Below, piece by piece: positions 30,855 to 38,161 of a DNA stretch of 64,000 nt. The first letter of the stretch is position 1, and each line of letters starts with the position of its first letter. The DNA comes from an uncultured Pelagibacteraceae bacterium (GTDB taxonomy: Bacteria; Pseudomonadota; Alphaproteobacteria; Pelagibacterales; Pelagibacteraceae): assembly GCA_902611145.1 (NCBI GenBank), contig CACLYO010000002.1, positions 1 through 64,000 of the forward strand. The letters run 5' to 3'. A program made the translations under genes and the position numbers. The notes below the pieces were generated by a model. That model was not told the DNA's origin. It ran no database searches and saw nothing but the letters and a program-made list of their open reading frames with translations.

Positions 30855-32541
30855 TAATTATTTTTGGTCCTTTAAGTAATTTGGTCTTAATTTTTATTTT
30901 TGTTTCATCATCTACATCTTTTGATTTCAAAACATTGTTCCAAAAATACTTTGCTTGAATTTTTCTATTTAAACTCCATAGGATATCTCCGTAATGATCA
31001 TTAACGATTGGGTCATTTGGCATTAGCTCTAAAGCTCTACGCATAAAAATTTCGGCTTCTTCAAATTTTTCAGTAAGATAATAACCCCATCCAACCGAGT
31101 CGATTATGTAAGGATCATTTTCATTTTGTTCGTAAGCTAACTCTAACATTTCAATTGCTTTCGAAATTTTATAATTTCGTTCAAGCCAAGAATAAGCTAA
31201 GTAATTTAAAATATATGAATTATCAGGAATAATTTTTAACGCAGCCAATAAATCAATATCGGACTTTTCATGTTTGCCCAACCTTTCATAGCTTCCACCT
31301 CTCTTGTAAAGTAAATCTGCATATATGGACGTATCTTTTTTAAGGCTTTGCATAACTTCGGAGTATAATTTAATCGCTTTATCATATTTCTTAAAACTTT
31401 TATAAATATTAGCCATATCAAATAAAATTTTTGTAGATGGATTATTAATTTTATTAAAATTTTTTTCTAAATATTTTATTGATTCATAATCATTTTGTTT
31501 TTTAGATATTATTTTTGAATTGGTTTTTATTTTATACCAATAATATATGCCGTCCTTTTTATCAAAATTCTTTAGAATATTGATACTTTCTTTAAATTTT
31601 TCATTAATAAAATAATTTTCTGCCATCAAAGATAAATTGAATTTAAATTTTTTGTTTAAAAAATTTGATATACTTAAATAAAAATTTGATTTTTCAAAAT
31701 CTTCTTGGGTAGAATACAAATTTGAAACTAAAAAAAAGAATTCACCTAAAATATCTGTTTCATTTTTGCATGAAAATATTTTTTCAAAATTACTAGTTTT
31801 ATTTTCATCAATCCATAATTTAGTTTGTAAAATAATTAAACTGTTACTAAGATTATCAAAATTTGATAATAAATTTTTTGCATCAATTAATTTATTTTTT
31901 TGGATTAAATAGTTTGTATAAAAAAATAGATATCTTGAATAATCTACTGATGAAGAATTAAGTAAATTCTCAAAATAAACTATAGTTTTTGGATCATCCA
32001 AATAACATCTTAGGAAAGCATCATTAATTAAAGTCAAATTACCAAAATTGGATTTTGTATTGTTTATTTTTTTTTTTTCAAATGTAAACAAATAGCTTCT
32101 TAAAGTTTCATAAATTACTTGTTCAAATGTGCCTAGATCCTTGTAGTTTGAAATTTCATTTAAATACAAATTACTTTTTTTATAATCCTTTTTTTTTATA
32201 CTATCTAAAAATAATAAAAGGTAAGACTCAAAAAAATTTGAATTTTTTTTATTTTCTGAAAATTTTATCTCTTGTATGGCTCTACTTACATTTTGATTTA
32301 ATACTAATGAAAAAATATACTGTCTTAAATATTCATTATGTTTATCTATTAAATTTCTTGATGATTTAAAATATTTAAGTGATTGTTCATTATTTTGATT
32401 ACCGTAAGCCACAACTGCTGAAAAATAATTAGATAATTCACTAACCCTAAATCCAATATTTTCATTATTTTTCGATTTCGCTTCATTCGAGAAAATAAAT
32501 AAAAATAGAATAAAGAAAACTTTGAAATAATTTGATATCAT
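30841..32541 (-). CDS. Exported TPR-repeat protein, unknown function
   Basis: The 566-residue protein has an N-terminal signal peptide (about residues 1-23, FKVFFILFLFIFSNEAKS). A long stretch of helical repeats follows. The last 200 residues contain recognisable TPR units, for example YDKAIKLYSEVMQSL, HEKSDIDLLAALKIIPDNSYILNYLAYSWL, and ALELMPNDPIVNDHYGDILW. Such periplasmic TPR proteins act as scaffolds; many alphaproteobacteria have one next to ispE. It overlaps ispE by 14 bp and diverges from the UDG-like gene across 11 bp. I cannot name a partner. Confidence 0.75.
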   Translation of the reverse strand: MISNYFKVFFILFLFIFSNEAKSKNNENIGFRVSELSNYFSAVVAYGNQNNEQSLKYFKSSRNLIDKHNEYLRQYIFSLVLNQNVSRAIQEIKFSENKKNSNFFESYLLLFLDSIKKKDYKKSNLYLNEISNYKDLGTFEQVIYETLRSYLFTFEKKKINNTKSNFGNLTLINDAFLRCYLDDPKTIVYFENLLNSSSVDYSRYLFFYTNYLIQKNKLIDAKNLLSNFDNLSNSLIILQTKLWIDENKTSNFEKIFSCKNETDILGEFFFLVSNLYSTQEDFEKSNFYLSISNFLNKKFKFNLSLMAENYFINEKFKESINILKNFDKKDGIYYWYKIKTNSKIISKKQNDYESIKYLEKNFNKINNPSTKILFDMANIYKSFKKYDKAIKLYSEVMQSLKKDTSIYADLLYKRGGSYERLGKHEKSDIDLLAALKIIPDNSYILNYLAYSWLERNYKISKAIEMLELAYEQNENDPYIIDSVGWGYYLTEKFEEAEIFMRRALELMPNDPIVNDHYGDILWSLNRKIQAKYFWNNVLKSKDVDDETKIKIKTKLLKGPKIINENS

Positions 32542-32552
32542 TAATTTAAATT

Positions 32553-33242
32553 ATGATTAAAAAACAAATAATAAATGAAGAGATTTTAAAATCAATAGAA
32601 TCAAACTATGTTTATAACAATGAGCCAATTAATCGCTTTAATAAGTTAAACGAACCAGAGAATATTAAATTACAACTAGAAAATCTTAAAAACAAAATAT
32701 CACTAGTAGATAATTGTGACCTTAAAAATAATGCAAAAAAAATGGTGTTTAGTGATGGAAATATTAATAGTCAAATAATGATTGTTGGAGAAGGCCCTGG
32801 AGAAAAAGAGGATGAAATTGGAAAACCATTTGTTGGTGATGCAGGTAATTTGTTAAATAAAATGCTGTCAGCAATAAATATAAATAGAGAAAGTGTATAT
32901 ATTACTAACGTAGTTAATTTTAGACCTCCCAATAATCGAAAGCCTACTTCTGCAGAAATTAACCGCTACTCTACATTTTTAAGAGAACATATCTTAATTG
33001 TTAATCCAAAAATTTTGATAATTATGGGCAGTACCGCAATGGAAGCACTTGTTGGTAATAACATCAAGATTTCAAAAGATAGGGGCAAATGGAAAGAAAT
33101 AATAATTAAAAATAAAACTTTTACATCAATTGTCACATTTCATCCTGCATATCTTTTAAGACAGCCGGATCAAAAGAAATATTCCTGGTCTGATTTAAAA
33201 GAAATAAAAAAAAAAATTGATGAATTAAATATATATATATAG
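32553..33242 (+). CDS. Uracil-DNA glycosylase superfamily protein (family 4/5-like) without Fe-S cysteines
   Basis: The 229-residue protein belongs to the uracil-DNA glycosylase superfamily. Motif A is GEGPGEKEDEIGKPFVGDAG (residues 80-99), and the second active-site motif is TFHPAYLLRQPDQK (near 195-208). The central NVVNFRPPNNRKP also matches. Family 4 enzymes use four Cys for a [4Fe-4S] cluster. Here only C55 is present; the positions normally Cys after NVV and about 17 residues later are F123 and Y139. Some alphaproteobacterial relatives look similar, as far as I recall. It is probably a uracil or damaged-base glycosylase, with activity unproven. Confidence 0.8.
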   Translation: MIKKQIINEEILKSIESNYVYNNEPINRFNKLNEPENIKLQLENLKNKISLVDNCDLKNNAKKMVFSDGNINSQIMIVGEGPGEKEDEIGKPFVGDAGNLLNKMLSAININRESVYITNVVNFRPPNNRKPTSAEINRYSTFLREHILIVNPKILIIMGSTAMEALVGNNIKISKDRGKWKEIIIKNKTFTSIVTFHPAYLLRQPDQKKYSWSDLKEIKKKIDELNIYI

Positions 33243-33244
33243 TT

Positions 33245-33817
33245 ATGCAAAAATTATTGGCAGGAGTAGATGAAGTGGGGAGAGGAAGTCTTATAGGTCC
33301 TGTTTATGCTGCTGCTGTAATTTTAAAAAGAAAAATTGATAGAAAAAAATTAAAAGATTCAAAAAAACTATCTAAGGAAAATCGCGAAATTTTAGAAAAA
33401 TATATAAAAAAAAATTCTATATGGGCAATTGGTTCTGCGTCAAAAATTGAAATTGAAAAGTACAATATATTAAATGCCAGTTTAATTGCAATGAAAAGAG
33501 CTATTAAAAAATTAAAAAAAAAACCTAAATTAGTTTTAATTGATGGAAATAAAATACCAATAATTAAAAATTATAAATTAAAAAATATAATCAAAGGAGA
33601 TGAAAAAATTCCTGAAATTTCAGCAGCATCAATAATTGCTAAAGTTTCAAGAGATCGTTTGGTTAATAAAATGTCTAAAAAATTTACAAAATATTCCTGG
33701 CATAAAAATGCTGGTTACGGCACCAAGGATCATTTAAGAGCAATTAAAAAATTTGGAATTACAAAACATCATAGAAAAACATTTAATCCCATACACAATA
33801 TATTGAGTCTAAAATAA
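33245..33817 (+). CDS. rnhB: Ribonuclease HII
   Basis: RNase HII cuts the RNA strand of RNA-DNA hybrids and single ribonucleotides in DNA. The 190-residue protein has the N-terminal GVDEVGRGSLIGPVYAAAVIL with the catalytic Asp-Glu pair, VLIDGNKIP with the third acid, and EISAASIIAKVSRDRL. The end, KNAGYGTKDHLRAIKKFG, is typical of the family. The start follows the UDG-like stop by 2 bp. A second RNase H gene (rnhA) is also in the window. Confidence 0.96.
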   Translation: MQKLLAGVDEVGRGSLIGPVYAAAVILKRKIDRKKLKDSKKLSKENREILEKYIKKNSIWAIGSASKIEIEKYNILNASLIAMKRAIKKLKKKPKLVLIDGNKIPIIKNYKLKNIIKGDEKIPEISAASIIAKVSRDRLVNKMSKKFTKYSWHKNAGYGTKDHLRAIKKFGITKHHRKTFNPIHNILSLK

Positions 33818-33890
33818 TTTAGATAACTATTAGAGACTCAATTCAATTCAATCTCAGGTTGACTACAGCTTCAAGCTAGAGTCTAATTGT
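33803..33890. promoter_or_regulatory. ccrM upstream region with three GANTC sites
   Basis: GANTC, the CcrM recognition sequence, occurs at 33805-33809 (end of rnhB), 33835-33839 and 33879-33883. The first two lie in an imperfect inverted repeat (ATTGAGTCTAA / TTAGAGACTCAAT). A TTGAC stands at 33859. In Caulobacter the ccrM promoter is controlled by methylation of GANTC sites, so self-regulation is plausible here; this is inference from site position. Confidence 0.45.
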
Positions 33891-33900
33891 TTTTTAAAAA

Positions 33901-34974
33901 ATGATTAACTTAAATTTAAAAAATAAAATTATTAACGGAGATAGCCTCAAAGAATTAAAAAAAATTCCAAGTGAAAGCTTTGATCTAATTTTTGCAGATC
34001 CTCCATATAATTTACAGTTAAGAAATAAATTAGTTAGACCTGATAGATCAAAAGTTAATGCAGTTAATGATAAATGGGATCAATTCGAAAGTTTTAAAAC
34101 TTATGATATTTTTACTACTAATTGGCTAACGGAGTGTAAACGAATTTTAAAAAAGAATGGAAGTATTTGGGTAATAGGAAGTTATCACAATATTTTTAGA
34201 GTTGGTTCTATAATTCAAAATTTAGGATTCTGGATATTAAATGATGTTATATGGAATAAAAATAATCCAATGCCTAATTTTAGAGGTACAAGATTTACTA
34301 ACGCTCATGAAACATTAATCTGGGCATCAAAAGATAAAAATTCAAAATACACATTTAATTATCAGTCTTTAAAATGTTTAAATGATGATTTACAAATGAG
34401 ATCTACATGGAACTTGCCTATTTGCAATGGTAGTGAAAGGCTAAAAGAAAAAGGTAAAAAGGTTCATTCTACCCAGAAACCTGAATCATTACTACATAGA
34501 ATACTATTAGCTTCATCGAACAAAAATGATTTAGTTTTAGATCCTTTTTTGGGATCTGGAACAACTGCTGTGGTCGCAAAAAAACTAGGAAGAATTTTTT
34601 ATGGCATTGAAAAAGAAAAATCATATTTTGATGCAGCAAACAAAAGATTAAAAAATACAAAAATAATTAAAGATGAATATCTAGATACGGTTCAAAATAA
34701 TAGATCAAAACCAAGAATTCCATTTGGCTCATTAGTTGAATTGGGCGTAATTAAACCTGGCACTGAGATTTATGATCAAAAGAAAAAAGTAAATGCAAAA
34801 ATAATGGCTGATGGTAGTATTAAATATCAAAAATCGGAAGGCTCCATTCACAAAGTTGCGGCAAAAATATTAGGTGCTGAAAGTTGTAATGGGTGGACCT
34901 ATTGGCATTATCAGTCAGGAAATTCATTAAAACCTATAGATGAATTAAGACAAAGGTTGAGACCTGGCGCTTAA
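33901..34974 (+). CDS. ccrM: Cell-cycle DNA adenine methyltransferase (GANTC)
   Basis: CcrM methylates adenine in GANTC and marks replication state in alphaproteobacteria. The 357-residue protein is a beta-class N6-adenine methyltransferase: catalytic DPPYNL at about residues 31-36 comes first and the SAM motif DPFLGSGTT comes later. The C-terminal RAMA-like domain ([15 protein letters not shown] ... [24 protein letters not shown]) is diagnostic for CcrM rather than a restriction-system enzyme. No restriction endonuclease gene is adjacent. The stop shares TTAA with the convergent FAD monooxygenase gene. Confidence 0.95.
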   Translation: MINLNLKNKIINGDSLKELKKIPSESFDLIFADPPYNLQLRNKLVRPDRSKVNAVNDKWDQFESFKTYDIFTTNWLTECKRILKKNGSIWVIGSYHNIFRVGSIIQNLGFWILNDVIWNKNNPMPNFRGTRFTNAHETLIWASKDKNSKYTFNYQSLKCLNDDLQMRSTWNLPICNGSERLKEKGKKVHSTQKPESLLHRILLASSNKNDLVLDPFLGSGTTAVVAKKLGRIFYGIEKEKSYFDAANKRLKNTKIIKDEYLDTVQNNRSKPRIPFGSLVELGVIKPGTEIYDQKKKVNAKIMADGSIKYQKSEGSIHKVAAKILGAESCNGWTYWHYQSGNSLKPIDELRQRLRPGA

Positions 34975-36104
34975 TTTCGATATATTTTTCCCAAATAAAG
35001 TTCTAAAAATTTTTTATTTTTAACCAATATTTTTAAAATTATATTTCTAAAAAAAACTATTATTGGATTAGAAAGATGAAAAATAAAATGATTTAACCTA
35101 GATCTTAAATTGACTAATTTTATTTTTTTTATTCGTTTATTATAATAACCATTACCATTATTTTTAATCTCTTCAAAAACTTCTGTCGAGGCTTCAATAG
35201 ACTGAGATGCTCCTTGGGCAAATGATGGTGGATATGCATATAAAGCATCTCCTACAAAATAAGTATTTTTTTTACTAGAAATTTTTAAACTTCTACTTAC
35301 AAAAATTGGAAATGATTTGATATTTTCAATTTTTCCCTCTAATTGAACAGATGTTTTATTATAAATTTCATTAGTTAAAGATTTTAAAAAATTATCATCA
35401 TTAAACAAACTTACATCGAAAACCTCTGCATTTTTAAGATTTTTTTTAATGATCGATATAAAATTAAATTCTTTATTTTGATTTACAGGATAAATAACAA
35501 AATGAAAATCTTTACCAAGATATAAGGAAATATCTTCTTTTTCATAATTTTTAATATTACCTCTTAGTGCAACTGAGTTATTAAATTCTATGTTTTTTTC
35601 TTCTGGTAAAATAATAGATTTAGTCTTAGAAAAAACTCCATCAGCAACTACTAAATAATCGAATTCTTCACTCTGATTATTTGATAAATTTATCTTAATT
35701 TTTGCTAAATATTCAATATCTCGTACTTCAATGTTAAATTTAATTTTTTCTTCTGGAATATTTTTTAGCAAAAATTTTATTAAATTAGATCTTTTTAGAG
35801 TTGTATAATAATTTTTATCATGATTAAATTTTGTAATATCTATTTTGCAAATTTTTTTAACAGTTTTTGCATCAAAAAAACTTATTTCTTTTGGATTAAA
35901 AACCTCATAACTATTAATCTTATTAAAACCTATTTTATTAAGTAGTTTAATACTATTAACTGAAAGTTGTATACCATACCCATCTTCGTAATCTAAATTT
36001 GGTCTTTTTTCAAAAATTGTATAATCATATTCTAAATTTTTTTGTAATAAATTTGCAAAATACAAACCTGATATTCCACAACCTATTATAGCAATTTTTT
36101 TCAT
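34971..36104 (-). CDS. FAD-dependent monooxygenase of unknown substrate
   Basis: This is a group A flavoprotein hydroxylase of 377 residues. It has an N-terminal FAD motif ([17 protein letters not shown]), the central Asp-Gly motif ([14 protein letters not shown]), and the second FAD motif [24 protein letters not shown]. The fold matches the UbiH/salicylate hydroxylase type. The C-terminal 50 residues are basic and hydrophobic and could be membrane-associated. Ubiquinone hydroxylase or an aromatic hydroxylase are both possible. It overlaps the mutY stop by one base, so the two may be cotranscribed. Its stop shares TTAA with ccrM. Confidence 0.78.
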   Translation of the reverse strand: MKKIAIIGCGISGLYFANLLQKNLEYDYTIFEKRPNLDYEDGYGIQLSVNSIKLLNKIGFNKINSYEVFNPKEISFFDAKTVKKICKIDITKFNHDKNYYTTLKRSNLIKFLLKNIPEEKIKFNIEVRDIEYLAKIKINLSNNQSEEFDYLVVADGVFSKTKSIILPEEKNIEFNNSVALRGNIKNYEKEDISLYLGKDFHFVIYPVNQNKEFNFISIIKKNLKNAEVFDVSLFNDDNFLKSLTNEIYNKTSVQLEGKIENIKSFPIFVSRSLKISSKKNTYFVGDALYAYPPSFAQGASQSIEASTEVFEEIKNNGNGYYNKRIKKIKLVNLRSRLNHFIFHLSNPIIVFFRNIILKILVKNKKFLELYLGKIYRN

Positions 36105-37093
36105 TAATATTTAGAAACAGATTTAAAGATTCTTTTTGTAAACGAAGGTAAAATAAAAGAGTTGATATTTGATTCATCTAGCAAAAAACTATTTTTAATT
36201 TTTGTTTTTTTTATTTTTTTGTTTAAAGCTATTTTCATTTCCATATTTGACATTTTAATATTTATTTTTTTACCTTGTGTAGATTTAAACTTTTTCTTTT
36301 CAACTTCTCTCATTGGAAAAATTAATAAATTTCTCAAGAACTTAAATTTATCATTTTTTACTAGCAAATATTTATCCTTATCTTTATAAATTTCTGCCTC
36401 AAAATATTTTATTTTGTTAAATTTATTTTTTGAAAAAATTTCAAAATCATTTTTTTTATAAGAAAGACAGCTTTTAGATATTGGACAAGACTCACATAAA
36501 GGTTTTACAGGTTTGCATATTAAAGCTCCAATTTCCATAATTGCTTGCGCATAATCACTGGATCTTTGAGAGGTGCCAAAAAATGATATTTTTTTGTTTA
36601 AATTATTTTTTGAATTTTCAATCTCTTTTTTAAGATAAAAAACTCTTTTTAATATTCTCTCAACATTTCCGTCTAGTGGAACTATTGGTTTATTAAAACC
36701 TATAGCCATTATTGCTTTTGAGGTGTATTCACCTATTCCCGGTAATGTTTTTAAATCATCTATATTACTAGGCAAAACTCCTCCAAAATTAGAAATAATT
36801 TTTCTCGCTGTTTTTTTCAAATTCCTAGCTCTAGAATAATAACCCAGTCCTTCCCAACACTTCATTAATTTCGCATCATTAACTTTGGAAAGATTGTTTA
36901 AATCTGGAATTTTTTTAATAAAATTTATAAAATAAGGTATTACAGTTTTAACTTGTGTTTGCTGCAACATAAATTCACTCACTAATGTAAAATATTGTTT
37001 TTGTTTTTTTGAAACATTCTTTCTCCAGGGTAATATTCTTTTATTATTATCGTACCAATGTAGAATTTTATTTGATATGTTTCTGTTGTTCAT
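36104..37093 (-). CDS. mutY: A/G-specific adenine DNA glycosylase
   Basis: MutY removes adenine mispaired with 8-oxoguanine. I start it at ATG 37093 (329 residues), because MNNRNISNKILHWYDNNKR matches the family N-terminus; an ATG 45 bp further upstream would intrude into the divergent dciA. The catalytic Glu is in LVSEFMLQQTQV (E40). The helix-hairpin-helix is LPGIGEYTSKAI, and the catalytic Asp lies in VPLDGNVERIL. The [4Fe-4S] ligands follow as C-x6-C-x2-C-x5-C (ICKPVKPLCESCPISKSC). A divergent C-terminal domain, probably the MutT-like 8-oxoG reader, follows. Confidence 0.94.
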   Translation of the reverse strand: MNNRNISNKILHWYDNNKRILPWRKNVSKKQKQYFTLVSEFMLQQTQVKTVIPYFINFIKKIPDLNNLSKVNDAKLMKCWEGLGYYSRARNLKKTARKIISNFGGVLPSNIDDLKTLPGIGEYTSKAIMAIGFNKPIVPLDGNVERILKRVFYLKKEIENSKNNLNKKISFFGTSQRSSDYAQAIMEIGALICKPVKPLCESCPISKSCLSYKKNDFEIFSKNKFNKIKYFEAEIYKDKDKYLLVKNDKFKFLRNLLIFPMREVEKKKFKSTQGKKINIKMSNMEMKIALNKKIKKTKIKNSFLLDESNINSFILPSFTKRIFKSVSKY

Positions 37094-37576
37094 ATGGAAT
37101 TTAAATATAATACTAAGCAGAGAATTAGAACCATTCAAGGATTAAGATCTTTTAAAGATGCTTTGCCCACAAATGTTAGAAAAATTATTAAAAAAAAAGG
37201 GTATATCTACTCGGAAACACTGGATAACTGGAGATATATAGTTGGGGATGATCTTTTTAAGGTTTGTTATCCAAAATCTTTTAAAAGTTCCAATAAATTA
37301 AGTGCAAGCATATTAAATATAATGGTCAAAAGAGGTCATGAGGTAGATACAGAATATTCTAAAAACTTAATTATTCAAAAAATGAATAAATTCTTTGGTT
37401 ATAAAGTTGTTGAAAAGGTTAAACTAATTACTTTTGAAGGAGATCAAAAAAAATTTAAAAAAAAAATTAAAAAAGATGCGACAAAAAGCGAGTATCTAGA
37501 AAAAATATCTAACATTAAAAATGATAAAATAAAAAATTCTTTAATAAAACTAGATAAAGTTTTTAAAAAAAAATGA
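37094..37576 (+). CDS. dciA: DciA-like (DUF721) replicative helicase loader/operator
   Basis: The 160-residue protein carries a DUF721 domain (DNWRYIVGDDLFKVCYPKSFK ... ASILNIMVKRGHEVDTEY ... KMNKFFGYKVVEKVKLI). This domain is shared with DciA, the ancestral loader of DnaB in bacteria lacking DnaC or DnaI. The C-terminal 50 residues are Lys-rich. The gene order mutY (divergent), DUF721, DsbA-like, smc is frequent in alphaproteobacteria. The ATG lies directly next to the divergent mutY ATG with no base between. Domain assignment is solid; the helicase-loading role is inferred from family knowledge. Confidence 0.8.
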   Translation: MEFKYNTKQRIRTIQGLRSFKDALPTNVRKIIKKKGYIYSETLDNWRYIVGDDLFKVCYPKSFKSSNKLSASILNIMVKRGHEVDTEYSKNLIIQKMNKFFGYKVVEKVKLITFEGDQKKFKKKIKKDATKSEYLEKISNIKNDKIKNSLIKLDKVFKKK

Positions 37577-38154
37577 AAAAAATACTTATAAAATTATTAT
37601 TCTTTTTCTTGGTATGTTTTCAGGTCAATTCAGAAATAAAAATATTACCCATTACCGAAGGAAACATTGATGCAAAAATAAAGTTAATTGTTTTTGAGTC
37701 ATTAACTTGTAGTCATTGTGCTGAGTTTCATGAAAACGTTTATCCAGAATTAAAAGAGAAATATATAGACACAGGTCTAGCGTCAATAGAATTTAAAAGC
37801 TTTCCATTAGATATAGCTGCCCTAAATGCATCAAAAGTTGCACATTGCAAAAATGATGGAAAATCAGAAATTTTACATTTTCTTTTTAATAACCAAGGTA
37901 AATGGGTTAAGGGGAATTCTGTAGAAGAGTTTAATAAAAATTTAAAAAAAGTTTTAGATGGCCAAAAGTTTAATGTGGACTTTAACAAGTGTATTGATAA
38001 TAAAAAAATTGAGGACTATGTTCTTGAAAATCGAATCGAAGGTGTAAAAAAATTTAAGATAAATGCTACTCCTACGATAATAATAAATGGTGAAAAGTTC
38101 AATAAACCTTTAACCTTTAAAAATTTAAAAAAATTCTTAGAAAAACTGATATAA
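37573..38154 (+). CDS. Periplasmic DsbA-family thiol oxidoreductase
   Basis: This exported thioredoxin-fold protein of 193 residues has a signal peptide (about 1-20). The redox motif CSHC lies in VFESLTCSHCAEFHENVYPE, followed by a DsbA-type helical insertion and a cis-proline loop (INATPTIIING). It resembles the DsbA/BdbD group that introduces disulfides into secreted proteins. The ATG overlaps the dciA stop by 4 bp (ATGA), and smc follows 7 bp downstream. The precise electron partner (DsbB) is not in the window. Confidence 0.87.
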   Translation: MKKILIKLLFFFLVCFQVNSEIKILPITEGNIDAKIKLIVFESLTCSHCAEFHENVYPELKEKYIDTGLASIEFKSFPLDIAALNASKVAHCKNDGKSEILHFLFNNQGKWVKGNSVEEFNKNLKKVLDGQKFNVDFNKCIDNKKIEDYVLENRIEGVKKFKINATPTIIINGEKFNKPLTFKNLKKFLEKLI

Positions 38155-38161
38155 GTTTTAA

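Noticed and set aside
33232..33241. Short TA dinucleotide run at the end of the UDG-like gene
   Set aside because: It codes for Ile-Tyr-Ile and is too short to be a meaningful repeat.
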